A stretch of DNA of 53,363 bases from positions 65,443-118,805 of the forward strand of contig JH154333.1 of the NCBI GenBank assembly GCA_000226015.1, read 5' to 3'. The position numbers were made by a program, and so were the translations under genes. The notes beneath the pieces were generated by a model that ran no database searches, had not been told where the DNA came from, and worked only from the letters and a program-made list of their open reading frames with translations. Below are positions 1-14,300 of this stretch, piece after piece. Source of the stretch: Mnemiopsis leidyi (taxonomy: Eukaryota; Ctenophora; Tentaculata; Lobata; Bolinopsidae). How positions within the stretch are numbered: the first letter of the stretch is position 1; each line of letters starts with the position of its first letter.

Positions 1-276
<276 letters not shown>

Positions 277-2406
277 CTGATTAAGTAAGTAAGAAACTAA
301 AAAGGGGTTGTTCAGGTAGAGATTCAAGACTAGAGAACTGGAAAAAACACGAGATTAAGACCAGTGAGGAGGTCATCGGGGTTGGCTCTCTATTGGTAAA
401 ACTTGCTGCTGCCCAACAAAGAGAAGCAGGTGACGTCATTTTTACACCACAGTCACGTGACGTAATTATTGTATCATAGTTATGTGACGTCATCATGCCT
501 CTCTAATAACCATCAAATGAAATGCCAGGTTATTCGAGTAGGATTATCAAAAACTGATCACGTTTTCTTGCAGGTGCAATGAAATGCTAGAAAGAAAGAC
601 AAGAAATTCGGGAGAAAATACAAATATATTCATGTTTTGAATGATTCTCCGTAAATAGTTTATTAATTACGTACTCACGTTTATACAGCAAGAAGCCAGA
701 AGACATTTCAGAGGTTCACTAATTTTCAGAGATGTAATTATTTTTTGTTTCCGAAATGTTTTTGGGTTTTTCCTTATATTGTGTAAGACAGTTATAGCGA
801 TAATTACAATCTGTTTAAGATGCAATTATGATTAATATATTTGTCCTACGTAAGGGGATTCCAAATGATAAATCTCAGATTGCGTAAAACCAATTTTCAT
901 AAATTAATTTACAAATTCATAAATGTCAAAAGATTTGTCGCATCTTCACACTAGAAAACTTATAATTCGAAAACGAGAGTAAATGCAGCTCAGACTGCAG
1001 AAGCGAGTAAAAACAGTGAAAGCATAGCATCACACATGCGATGACGTCACACCTCTGCACGTGCGATGACGTCACAGCACGTGCGATGACGTCACACCAC
1101 GTGTGATGACGTCACATGTTTCATGCCGTCAAAATGCGGACTTGAAATTGCATCTTCAAAAAACACCTCTCACACAGCTGAAGGTAAAAAACCGTTGGTT
1201 TATGAGCAGTAACCCTTACGTGACTAAACATCAAACAATAACAAGAAAGACTGAAAACTGCACGTGCATAAAACACGTGCACGTGCATATAGCATGTGCA
1301 TATTGCAAACATCCAAACACATTTTACGCAGATACGTACAAACGTGCATTGAACCTCTATAAATGCTGCAGTTCCTCAAGCTATCACTCTGATACAGGCC
1401 CGTCTTTTCGATAATAATATACGCTTGTTTGAATCACGGTAACGAGTAAGGCGGCGTGCTCCTTCATCAATTATCTCATAACAGTTACATATTATCAATT
1501 ATCTGACGTCCTAGATTTTTAGTCCCCAAAAAAACTATTTACAGCTACAAGTACAAATAGATAAGATCTATATGTGTTTAAACAACGCGCATACTGGACT
1601 GCTTGGTCAGCACTCAGCGATGGAGGATGAAATTTATCATGTTTTCAGTATAGCTTGACTCATTACTAATACACTTGAGAGTATATTTCTGAAAATAATT
1701 AGTGGAACAAGAGATGACTTGATTCACGTCACGTGATTTAGGTCACGTGATTGATGCTACATGAACTAGGACACGGGCACAGTCAAAATTTACACAGGAG
1801 ACTCGGACATCCTATCAAAACTTGAATAAAAACATGCGATGTAAGTTCATCACATTTCCCGTAGATTTAAACATGACACATATTTTAAAGCTAATTAATC
1901 ATATCAATCAACAATTAATTAATAGATTAATCAGCCAAGAAAAGTCCTTCCCAAATACTCTTAACCAATCAAACGATTATTTTGACGTTGGGAAAAATTG
2001 TTCGAGTTTTTAATCAGTTTAAAAATATTGATCAAACCAATTAAAGAGTTGATTACTTTATTGCCCAAGTAACAAGGCAATCGGGGTCTGGTGGCGGTGA
2101 TGTTGATCTTCTAGTAGGTTGGTTAAATTGACGTGAACTTTTTGTCCGTTGACTGACTCGCCTAAGGGATGGTATGTTGTTAATCAAGAATACAACATCA
2201 AGAATAAAAAGAATCAATTTATCAATCATAAGGTGCATAATGAACTAATGGTAAGTGCAATCATTGATTCAAGAAACAGCTTATAACATCAATTCAATAA
2301 CAAGGAAAACAATTTGAAAGATTACTTCAGTATATAAGTATTGCGTTGGCCAAGTTTAAGCGACAAAAACAAAATCCGGAGATATTACATATTTAGCATC
2401 AGCCCA
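277..2406. other. 3' flank of the p180/kinectin-like gene, no confident gene
   Basis: AT-rich sequence with only short shadow ORFs. It holds the CRE/E-box cluster listed separately, more CACGTG sites near 1730-1755, and one possible alternative last exon on the minus strand. That candidate has an acceptor-like CCATCCCTTAG ending near 2165, then an open frame ending in TAA at about 2053, inside a sequence that also contains AATAAA. I do not call it as the main 3' end. Confidence 0.5.
1030..1117. repeat. Short tandem cluster of CRE (TGACGTCA) and E-box (CACGTG) motifs
   Basis: Four copies of GATGACGTCAC spaced about 20-27 bp, alternating with CACGTG or CACATG. Both motifs are palindromes matching consensus CREB/ATF and bHLH-Zip sites. 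Whether they bind anything is unknown, because the same motifs are common in every intron of the window. Confidence 0.8.
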
Positions 2407-2412
2407 TTTATT
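2407..2412 (-). terminator. Poly(A) signal AATAAA of the p180/kinectin-like gene
   Basis: Plus-strand TTTATT reads as AATAAA on the minus strand, 33 bases past the proposed stop codon. Its position supports the last exon chosen at 2445-2525. Confidence 0.6.
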
Positions 2413-2444
2413 GGATTAAATTGAAAATCTTGTTTAGGTGTTTT

Positions 2445-5400
2445 TTAAGGCGTAAAACATTTTGAAAGTAAAGACACAAATGCATACACAAAAAGCCCAG
2501 GAGATGACCCACAAGAAGTGGCCGGCTGCAAAAAACAAGAAAACACACGTTCAGTAACGTGACACACGTGCTGTCACGTGAAATGACACGTGCAGTCACG
2601 AGACACACGTGCTGTCACTTGATATGGCACACGTGTAACCACGGGACTCATGTGATATGACAGTATGACACATGTGTAGTCATGTAACACACGTGCTGTC
2701 ACGTGATATGACACACGTGTAGTCATGTGACACACGTGCTGTCACGTGATATGACACACGTGTAGTCATGTGATACACGTGTTGTCACGTGATATGACAC
2801 ACGTGTAGTCATGTGTAGTACGGAAGTATATAGCTTCAGATAATTAAAATGTGAGATAATCAGATAGCCGAAAAGAGCGCTGCTTAGGAACAAAGACACA
2901 CACATCGTGGCGTTAACGTCACGTGACTTTGAGAGAAATTTGGAGTAAAACCCGCGCATCTTACCAGACGGTACTTGAGGAATTCGTTTGTGGAATTTGA
3001 TTCTCGAAGTTTCTTGGTCAAGTCAATCACTTGATACCGCAACTGTAGGGAAAAGAGTTCTTTCATCCTAATTTCATTCATGTCAACTACTCAGCGTAGC
3101 ATCAAAAGTGTGCTCTATGATTTAACATCAAAATCGACTGCTTTTCAGGAGGCAAATCTACTATTATCGTGCCATTTTTCTCATTGATAAACCAATTTGG
3201 GCTTTATCAGTTGTGCTCTTTGAAATTTGTCAGCCGTTTTTTAAACTAATCACAGGGAGAATTTTTTTCAGACAGACAGTCTTCATCAAGTGACGTCACA
3301 CTTCCTTGCTTAGCGTGACACTCCCTCGCGGGACGTCACACTGATTTCCGTGGTGTGACACGTTCGGTACTCACTCACTAGCAGTTCCCCATGCAACGAT
3401 CAAAAACGTATTAACACAATGAGGAAAAAGAAGACAAAGCTGAAGAAAACTAATTATGAATTATGACCGTACTTTCTGGCGATGTGTGTCGCAAACTACC
3501 AATCCTACCAATCCTATTGCTTGGGGTAGTTTACAGACTATTGGTATCAATGGGCCACCCTGTCAGGAACCATAAACCAAGCATTCATTGTCAGCATTTT
3601 TCATCAAAATATCTTATATTTTGCTATGTCAAGCACGCGACACAAAACGCCGTGAAAAATTCAAGGCACTGAGTAACATTGACAATGTTGAGGATACTAA
3701 GTGCTCAATTCTCGAAGGGCGATGAAGAGTCGATGGCAAAAAGATAAACGGCCGAGGCAGGGCTGGGGCAGCGTCTGGGCAGGCAGGGTTGGGGCAGAAT
3801 TGAGGCAGACCCTGCCCGATACCCTGCCTCCGCCGTTTATCTTTTTTCCGAGTCGATCGAAAATGTCATGCAGCAAACTACAGTTTTGAAATTGTGCTAC
3901 AGTACAATTGTGGCTCGATCAATATGCTAATGGTCAGCAGACTTATGATATAATAATGATGATAGTACATTGATGTAAATTTCTTGGAATCATAAGAAAT
4001 CAGGCCACTACAAGGTTCAGAAATATTGTCACTTACAAATTGTACGTCAGCTCACAACAACAAAACAAAATGGAGATACAATACTATTTGTACAACAATA
4101 TTGTACTTGTATATTTGTACTTGTATATTTGTACAACAATATTGTACTTGTAAACTGACCTCGGCTATTTGACTCTCCTCTGTCTGTCCCTTCAGGTCTG
4201 CTACCTCCTCTTGTAACTGAGAGCAGTGTTACTTAACTACAATTTAAGAACTTCAGCATGATTTAAGAATTTCTGGACCAAAGAGCGAAGTATTTAGGTA
4301 CCGTTTTGTTATTTGAAGTCGGCAAAAATCAGATAAAATCGATGTTAGTGCGACGTAAATTGATTCAATTTCTTAGATCACATTTAATCGATCATGCAGA
4401 TTTTGTTGATCACACATAAAACTTGGATGAATGAATGAAAACACATCGAGAGAGAATAAATAAGTCTATCCACATAGAAAATATAAACACAAGCCATCAT
4501 GAATCAAAATTTTCAAAGAACACTGTAAGACAAAACGAAGGTGAAAAATGACGTCAGGTGTTAGTTAAGGTGTCGTCACGTGTTAGTTTGGGTGACATCA
4601 CGTGATTTTGGGTGAATTCGCGTGTTATTTACCTGCTGAACTCGCTTTGCAATAACAACCGCTTGGTCTAACTTTGACTGGAGCTCTGCTTTCTCAATCT
4701 AGAAATTTAAGCAATGTTTTCTTTCAATCTAAAATTCGAGCATGATTCAATTAAACGAAGTATTGGACTCTAGAAATTCAATCTGAGTTGTTTTTTTTCT
4801 TAATGTGCAACAACCTTACTAATTTGCCCTCTAAGAATCTCAAGTAGGGTATTTCCAAACTTCTTAGGCGATGTTCTTGTGTAAAATGAGGTGAATGTCG
4901 ACTGTGAACACAGATAGTATACGTACTGATGTGTGTACTTATAACTACAGTGTATTACAGAGGAATACAAAGAGACGAGACAATTAGACAATGCTCAAGA
5001 ATCACAGTATCATGCGAATCCCGAAATTTTCTAAGCAGGCACATGTTATAATCGAAAATGTTGGCTTGTAAAAAGATTGTCTTATTCGGCATAGCACCAA
5101 GTACGAAATTTCTTCCAGTCTTTATGCGTAAGAGAAATAGGGTCGGAAAGTTATTATTTGGCCACCACTATTTCATACTTTTTGAATTAACTCTAATGCG
5201 GAAATAAATCAAACAAATTGCCAAATCACAGATCTAGAAGTCGATATAGTTTTGGTGAACAAGGGACCTCATGGAAAACTGGGTCGACTTAGTTGGACTT
5301 TCCTTAGTTAACTAGCCAAGTACAAGTCATTATGAACATGCAGAGGATGAAGGATCTATCAAAATATCAGCATAAAGAAGTATAAAATAAGAGCTTCAGT

Positions 5401-6703
5401 AAGTAAATAAATAGTAAAGTTGAGTTTCAGCCATGCATGATACTAAAATAATATTCTACATCGTGTCGACGTGTATCAGGCTGGATGGCTGACTTTATAA
5501 ATGACGTTGCACAAAAACGCGCTTGAACCGCGCGCGCAACTGGACTAAAAAGTTAGAAACGCCACAGTAAAACGTCGCGGCGGCTGACGTAAGAAAGAAA
5601 AGTTTCAGTGACGGAGACACTGATACGTGTATCCTACTCACCGAATCTGACTTGACGGGCTCTGACAACTTCTGTTGTAGCTCTTCCTTCTCAGCCTCTA
5701 GCTGGAAATACAGTTTAGTAGAAACACAGAAATCAAGGTAATTTACTGGATCTCAGATATGTGCAGTAATTGTAATGAATATCTAATTAGGCTAACGAAC
5801 TTTGCTAATTAGTAATTCTATCGCTAATTCACTAGCTACCTGAGCGATTTCTGAGTTCTTGGACGAAAGTTTCTCTTGCAGCAGCGAAACGTCGTTGTTG
5901 GCCTGCGAAGTAAAAAGAATAAGAGTAAATCAATAAAGATTTGGACATCATCATTATCGGCTGATTGTACTAAAATATGATATGACGTCAAAATGCACAA
6001 ATGGACATCAAAATGCTTGGGAAGGAGTCGCTAATTTTTTCTATCACGTGACAGTGTTTCTCCAAATTGATTGTTTGTATTTGGCTTCTCATTGGTCAAT
6101 CCCTATCACATGATGGCAAACAATTTCGGACCCCTCGCCAAGAATTCTGACGTCCATAATCCTTATCACAAATTTTGCTTTTTCTAGATGGAACTGAGCA
6201 TGTGAATAATGGTGATGTTGAAATGTTGATGCAGCGAGGCAATAAAAGCTAAAAACAGCAGAAACGTAATATGATTGAACTAATTGAGTAAGCAGAAAGC
6301 GCTGGATTGATGTTAGCAACAAGTCATCTGAATTAACTGCTCAAACAATCAAACAAACCACTCGAGCTTCAATCTATCAATCTTAAACTTCAAAACTCTA
6401 AAACTCTAAAACTCTAAAACTCTAAAACTCTAAAACTCTAAACTCTACCATTCAGTTCTACAGTTAAATCTACGGAGAAGCGACATAATGAAAAACAAAA
6501 AACCATGCAGGTCTTTAAAGGTCACTCCAAACAAAACGCAACGCCAAGAACACAAGCGATAAAAAACACAAATAACACACAAATCACGCTTTATCACGCA
6601 CAGGTCACGCTTTTTAAACCTCTCTCAGAAGTTTGTTCATCATATTAGCCCGTTCTTGCTCCTCGATAAGCTGGTTCTTACATTTGAGCATGGCACCGTT
6701 GAC
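2445..6703 (-). CDS. p180/kinectin-like, exons 25-31: C-terminal coiled coil and last exon
   Basis: Exons at 6620-6703, 5840-5902, 5642-5701, 4633-4698, 4160-4216, 2965-3042 and 2445-2525. Exons 25-30 are short phase-0 coiled-coil pieces. Exon 25 contains MLKCKNQLIEEQERANMM, comparable to the LKTQLEWTEAILEDEQ region of p180. Exon 25 has a weaker acceptor (CAACAAG) and donor (GTTTAA). Exon 31 follows a strong polypyrimidine tract (TTTTCTTGTTTTTTGCAG) and adds 26 residues with a hydrophobic end before TAA. The last exon is the least certain: its 26 residues do not look like the family's C-terminus. Confidence 0.72.
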
Positions 6704-8266
6704 CTTGTTGATATTTAAATTACAATTTCAGGTTATTTTTGCTGGGGGCAGTGCTTGATTTCGTGCTAGAATTCTATCATCACTTTTTCAACAACTTGTA
6801 ATTGATGTGTGCAGAACAACAACGAAAGGCAGTTACTTTATGAACACTTTTTTCGTGCTTTGAAGATTTTCACGTTTGCGCAGCCGAACAGAACATTAAT
6901 AAAGTGATACGAAAGATGACGTAAAGTCTTCACGAAAGTAAAGAAGTATGAAGAAGGGAACCATTAACTGCAGAATAATAGAGAAAGGTATTTACAAGCA
7001 CGGCCAACTAAAATACTTAAATGCCTCCCGAAAATACCGTTCTCTAAAATCGTTTTATGGAAGGATTTACCACTGGACAGCGTTTTCTGATATTGCTTTG
7101 TTATCTTAAGTACAATTGGGATTAGTAACTGATAACAGTAAATAGCAACAATAATTCCTTAGTACAATGTACATAGCTTAGTAAATACCGGACACATCTC
7201 TACTGAGTCTATGCGTGTCAACATGTGCGTTATTCGTACGTGATTTTGTCATCTCTACAGTTTGATGTACGTGGTATGATGATCACGAATATTTTCACAA
7301 GAATACCGGAGACCTTCTCCCAGCTGTTCAAGTATTTGTTGAATGTAATTTTAAGTATTTGGAGCTCATCATTCTGGTCAGTAAAAATTTTAAAAAAACG
7401 TATCTAAACAAGTTCATTTGTAAGAAAGACGAGGTTATTTTACATGATATACTGTATAACAACTACAGCTCAGATGAATAAACAAAACATACTGATTCTA
7501 ATGTACAATAATTATTCCTTATGTAAAATAAATGTATAGTCATGCTGACTAAAGCATATTTTGTTTAATTTATAGCCATGTACTCTTGTGGATTGGCTTC
7601 TAATAAAACGTATAAAAGGCATTTTCTGGAGAATAAGGCTTTTAACAGATACTCAGAAAATGCTGTTCAGATATCTCGAGTGATATTTTACATGATATCT
7701 TACATGACATTTTACATGATACTGCACGTGATATATCACGTGACTATAAACTCAGTTGAAAACCTGCTTCATAAAAGTTTATGGTTTTTGAAGGGCTCGA
7801 AACTAAAACAGAAAAATGTCAACAACACGATATAAAGCACAGCAGAAAAGCCACAGAAAAGTATAAAATCAAATCAGTAGCTTTTTCAAAGAAAAATTTA
7901 TGCGATGGAATTCCATTACTCTCACATTAAATAAATGCAATTCCTAAAATCACACAGCGTCTATTTTAGATCATTTGTAGCAGATTTTACACAGTATTAT
8001 ATAAGTAGTAAACGTTAAAGTTTTCCTGGCCTAGCCAGCTCTAGCAATTGACACACTTCCTTGCAGCATAACGACAAACAGTTTGAGCTGGTAGAAATAC
8101 ATTAGCTTGCAGCAACCAGCAACATGGTAAATTGTAAGTGTGACTTTAAGCTTTTATAATTACACTAACACGCACACACATGCACTCACACACAGACAGA
8201 CAGACACACACGCACACACACAAACACGCACACATGCATGCGCACATGCATGCATGCATGAACACC

Positions 8267-8302
<36 letters not shown>

Positions 8303-11300
8303 CATATACACATGCATTCACGCACGCATGCACACACACACACGTGGTGGATCATGTGTTACACGTCACACTCGGGTATGAGTCACGCTTGAGTTACAAG
8401 TCACGCTTTAGTTACAAGTCACGCTTGAGTTACAAGTCACGCTTTAGTTACAAGTCACGCTATAATACCTGCTGCAGTTGTGTCAAGGTTTGTGCGTGCC
8501 ATTTCTGTTCCATCTCGTTTGCCTTCTGCAGCTGCAGGTTAAAATTGCCGTTTTTCTAACTTCAAAACCTTAGTTGTTTACAGCAATTTGTCCCATTTTC
8601 TGCCTTCATTTAAAACAGGAATAAACAATACCCTAAGTTCCTGATGTAGACCTACGTAAAACAAAACCGTGATTCTCCTAATATCACCAGCAATGTTATA
8701 CAAATTTACGAGTATCAATCTCAGCTGTGGCATTAACGAAGCAACTTAAATTTAAAATTGGGTAATGGATAGTATTTGCAAGTTACAAAAAACAAAGACG
8801 AGTTACTTATTGATCGAAACACCAATACAAACAGTGGAGTAAAACATAAAATTAAGAAACAAGAATGATGAAGTGATACGATAAAAAGCTGCCTATTTAG
8901 TGATAAAAACACAACCATCCAGGCAAGATGATTTAAACTAGGAATTTGTGGAATTTGGTAGTAACAACCAAAGCTATGAGATGAAAAATGTGGTAGTAGT
9001 ACTTAGTAGTAGTGATGACTGAATCTGTATTTTTAATGAGCTAACCCAACTTTTCTACTACAATAGGCAAAGTAACTACAATTGGTAATCAATTACCTAA
9101 TTAATTAAATACCTAATTAATTGATCAATTAAGATATATTAACAAGTTACCGTGTCGACGTCGGCAGTACTGTTACTATTCTGACTAAGCTGTGTCTCAG
9201 CCTGAAATGACACAAGTTTGGCAAGTTAGAAAGTTGGCAAGTTAGCTGTTGAATAAGATTATATTTAATGATGCAAATAAGACCAACGAATGTATACCAA
9301 TCCTTTCTGAGCTGATTCTAAAATTAACCAATTCTCTAATCACCTCGTTAAGCTTTAAGAGGGTCTCACTATGCCACCTCTTTTCGCTCTCCAATTTTTC
9401 CCCCATTTCGACAATCGCCTTCTTTTCTGCTGCCAACAGAGTTTCGGTTTCCGCAAGTTTCTCTTTCACGGTCTCTAACTCTGATGTTGCGCTGTCCAGC
9501 GCAGAGGAGAATGATGTTTGGGATGCGAGTTTTTGTTCCAGCACCTCAACTCTTTCTCGTTCCTGCGTGTTTGTCTGTTTATTTGTCTGTTTATTCATCT
9601 GTTTGTTTGTTCGACTGATTTTTGGTTGGATTTTTGTTGTACTTGCTTTTCCTGATCTTGTTTATAAAGTTACCATTTTAAGGTCGTTTCGTTTGTCTTC
9701 CAAATCTTTCTCCCATTTCTGCAGATCAGCTTCAAACTTGGATTGCAGCTGCGTCAGGATTTCTTCTGTCTTGCTTAGCACTTCCTGAAGATTAATTTGG
9801 TAAACGAGCTCATTAGTAACTTAGCTGATTAGATAATTAAATGTTTGAATAGCTGGATAAGAACATAACTGAAAAATAACGCTTCACAATTACGTTAAAT
9901 TGAGGCTTCAACAATGTGTGTGCAATATAGTCTAGCTACCAAGGTTTCAGTTAGTGCAGCCTGGATTAGCGGCGCAAGTGTATATGCTTTAAAGTAGCAC
10001 AATAAATATGACAAATTAATTTATAGAGAACTTTTAAGCGATTTATTCATGTATACAGCTTATTTTACGATAAGAATTGACATTAAGCGATTGTGAACTG
10101 AGGGCAATTTAAAAAGTTGTAGACTTTCATGTGGTATTGCAACAACTGTAAACTCAGTGATCATAATAAGTCCTTTATTTTTCAGATATTATGTTTCAAG
10201 TACCAACAATATCTATTATTGGCGGTATTAAATAGATGAATAAAAGTAGTATAGTTGATAGTACAGTTAAGACTACAGATGTAGATTTGCATTAGCATTA
10301 TTTGTCAGCTGCGCGGTAGCATTTTATAACTGCAAGTACCTTATTTTCTTTCTTTTCAGAGATCTGTTTACCGGTGGGGATAGGAGCAATGATAAAATTT
10401 ATAAAGGAGCAATGCCAAATTATAGAAAGTTCAAGCATAAAGTAACATTTTCATATGTACAGAGGTTTTTGCAATCTTGATGTCGCGCAGAGCATGAAAA
10501 TTAAAAATTGAAAGTAGAATTTAAAATAAATGTACGTTCATGATTTATCTTATCTAAACCAGACTTGTATGATGCATAAAACGATAGATTCAAACCTGGA
10601 ATTTCTTAGCATCTGCTTGGGCTCTGTCGCGGTCCTTGATTGCTAGTTGTAATTTCTGAAAATTTGATATTATCACAAAAACGTTTGATATTATCACAAC
10701 AATGTTTAGAATTATCACAATATGTTTTAATCTGTTTATTTCCAGTGTACTAAATCTAACTGTTTCTCAGTTTCCTAGTTATAAGAGCGGGAATATTTAA
10801 ATGTACAGCTCCACTAGAGGCGGGAACTGTTGAAAACTTTTAAGGAGACTTTAGGATTAGTTCCTCCTATCAACTTAGTAGATGGAGACTGTACACAATC
10901 TATAGAAAACTGCAGTACAAACTGTTAACTACTACACACAAACTACTACAACATACAGTTACCTACTACAAACTACTACAATTCCAACTACTATAGAATC
11001 GTTCAACTACCTGTTTGTATGTGCTTGGCATCGTTCGTTCAGACTTAGAGAACTAGGAAGCAAAAACCAAATGTAGAATTTTTACTAATAAGACAAACGT
11101 ACACAAATAGACTATCTAGAAACAAATTTACCAAAAACGGACGCAAAATAGAACAAAAAATGTTTGTAAGATTATGTGGGTAGGAACTAGCGTACTTTCT
11201 CAGCAATACAGTCAACATGCGGAAAAAGCAAGCAGGTCACGTGACTGGGAAATATTCTCTAATTGGGTACTTTTTGTCACGTGACAGAAATGACGCCCGA

Positions 11301-14300
11301 CTATTTGTTGTCCTCAGGGCAACCTAGTGGAGGCGGTACACACACAATGCAGCAATGAGAAGGTGATACAGTTGTCCGTAAAGACGAACACAGAACAATC
11401 GGATTTACACTGCACTTGTACAGCATAATAACTTGACACGTGATGACCGGATAAAGCGACCTGATTCGTCAATATGTGACACGTGGGCCGGAGAACGCAA
11501 TCTGATTGGGTGTAGCTGAACGGAGGAAAACCGTGCTACTGACCGGGCAATTGGGTGCAAGTAAGTAGGAGAGAGAGTTGGAAAATGTGACGTAGTTTTG
11601 GTTCTCTGTCCTCTGATAAGCCGGTACACAACGAACCAAACTGATTGGCAACCCAGGGTCACCTGACCAGATTACAGCTCTCTGATTGGAACATACAATA
11701 CACCAACCTTGCTGTTGACAATTTGACAGTTGTACCGAGATATTTAACATCGTCTAGGTTTAGCAGAGACCGAAACATTCTATACTCGTGACTTATGTAT
11801 GTACTTGATACATATTGTTGATCTTCCATGTAAGGAACAATCTGACATTTGGAGAGTAACGAGAAGTGTTGCTGTACAATGTACACGTGTTAAGAGAACC
11901 TAAACTTTAACCTTTACAGAAGTCACATCACATAGCTAATTCAATACAAGTTTGTAATATTTACAAACAAAATACAAGTTTTACATAAAAATTTATGTCC
12001 ACAAGTTACTTGACTATAACACAGTGTTGTATACTGCAGTATTTGTATAACAGTACAGCTGCTCAGCATCAAATGTGTAATTGCAGAACAAAGCAGGGCG
12101 ATCTGCTAGTGTTGAGAAATACACCGCGATTTCTATGTCACACTCTCCCTAGCGTGACGTCACACACTCCTTCACGTGACGTAATTTCCCTCTCTATGAA
12201 GCAACATTACAAAAAGACTAACCTCGTCTTGCTGAGACTCCAGTTCAGAAATCTTGTTTTTCAGCTCGTCTCTTTCCTCCTTCACAGCATTAAGTTCGTT
12301 GTTTAGCGACTCGAGCTGTAAGAGAGCTGTGTAAGATCAAAATTTGTGGATAGAAAGAATGTAGAGTGACGTCACCGTTTGTAGAAATTAAGAGACAAAT
12401 TTTACGTTTGATTCGTTCAGAAAAGTAGCGTAAGATCAGTTACAATTCACAAAGTTGTGAAGGGCAAATAACAATCTTTATTTACCCTAATTAATGTAAC
12501 AATAAAATAATGGTTACAAAAAGCCAAATATAAATAGCAAAATAAACAATAAAATAAATTTAAGTTTGAACATTGAAACAAATTTACCTGTTCCGATGAA
12601 GTATCGGGGACGGGAGTGACTTCCACGATGTTTTCTTTAGCTGCTTTCAGGGCTTCCTCCAGCTCGGAAATCTAGAAACAGTCATGACGTCACGTGACAA
12701 AGTTATGACGTCACAGTGACGTCGTCACTTAGCAGTGAGATAACGTCACTTAGCATTGAGATGACGTCACTTAGCATTGAGATAACGTCACTTAGCAGTG
12801 AGATGACGTCACTTAGCAGTGAGATGACGTCACGTAACAGTGAGGTGACGTCACTTAGCAGTGAGATGACTCCATTTAGCATTGATATGACGTCACTTAG
12901 CATTGATATGACGTCACTTAGCATTGATATGACGTCACTTAGCATTGAGGTGATGTCACTTAGCAGTGAGGTGGTGTCGCGTACCAGTAATACTTTGAGA
13001 TCTATCCCAACAAAGCATAAATATACAACCACAGTTAAGTTTAACTTTGAAACTAAAAAGATTCACCTTGGAACTGAGTTCAGCTTTTTCTCCCTCAAAC
13101 TTGGCGATCTCAGCTTTAGCAGCTTCATGCTCTTCTTTCACGGCTACAAGTTGACTTTCAGCAACCTGACGAGGGCAAAACCCGTCACTTGATGTAATCA
13201 GACTAAATATTTCCAGTGAATATTTATTCAAGAAAAAATTTTTCGTAATTCAAGAGTTAGATCTGTTTAACCGGTTTTTGTATCAACGCCCCACAAAATT
13301 TTCACGTGACGTCATCACATTGTCTTATACCTGGAGTTGTTCCGCTATCTCAGCAGAAATATCGACAGTACTGGACATTGAACTCTCGGAGGGCGCCTTC
13401 TCTAGCTCACTGATCTTCTCCTTAGCTGATTTAACCTGCAGTAGAAGAAGGCTATAAGACTTTATATTTGTTACTATTACCTGCAGTGGTACCGGTACCG
13501 GGCTATGTGACTTTATATTAGTTATTAGGTATTATACGTAACAGTTATTATTATAAGTTACTAGTATAAGTTTTATCAAAAGTAACAGTTATATAATGGG
13601 TCTGGTTAGTACGCTATATGCAACCCACAGTGTGCTGAGCCGCGATTTTAAACCGAATATACCATAAAGGCATTTGGAATTTTAAAATCGTTCACAAGCA
13701 GGCTATAAGCTTGTTCTTGAAAGACGATACAGCAAGTTTATGTAATAAATTGACGACAGCAAGTTTAAGTGATAAATTGACGACAGTAACCTCAGCTTGA
13801 AGAGACTCGATCTGAGACTTGAGATCTTCTACTTCTGACGGATCCACCTCTTCTTTAACAGGAGCACTAGCTTTAGCCGATATCTCTACCTCGACCTGAA
13901 AATTGATGATAGGGCTATATTATACTTATATCCGTGGTAAAGTGGTAAGATAGTACATAGTTCTAACACGGAATATTGACAATTTTAAAATTTTCCAAAT
14001 AGGAATAAGCTGTTATTATGTTCTGCTCAGCTAAATTTCCAGAACTAGAAAAACCAACCTCAGATTGAGCTGCGGCAGCAAGTTCGGTGGAAACGGCACT
14101 GTCAACTTGAGCAGCAAGTTTTGTCTGTAGAGCTGCGCGCTCCTCATTTACTGATGCTAACTCCGCACGCAATTCAGCAAGCTGACTGTTCTGGGACTCC
14201 AGTGTTGTCTTCGCAGTCTCATACTCAGCAACGTAATCTAAATAGTTAGTTCGTTAAGGGTTTGGATTATTTCAATAAACAGTGCCTCTTGCGTAATGTT

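Larger units (their letters stand above)
6704..8468 (-). other. 1.8-kb intron of the p180/kinectin-like gene
   Basis: Longest uninterrupted gap in the 3' half of the gene. ORFs at 7225-7407 and 7578-7835 on the other strand lack coding character. Apart from the CA microsatellite and the 18-bp array, I see nothing else. A missed short coiled-coil exon is possible. Confidence 0.6.
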
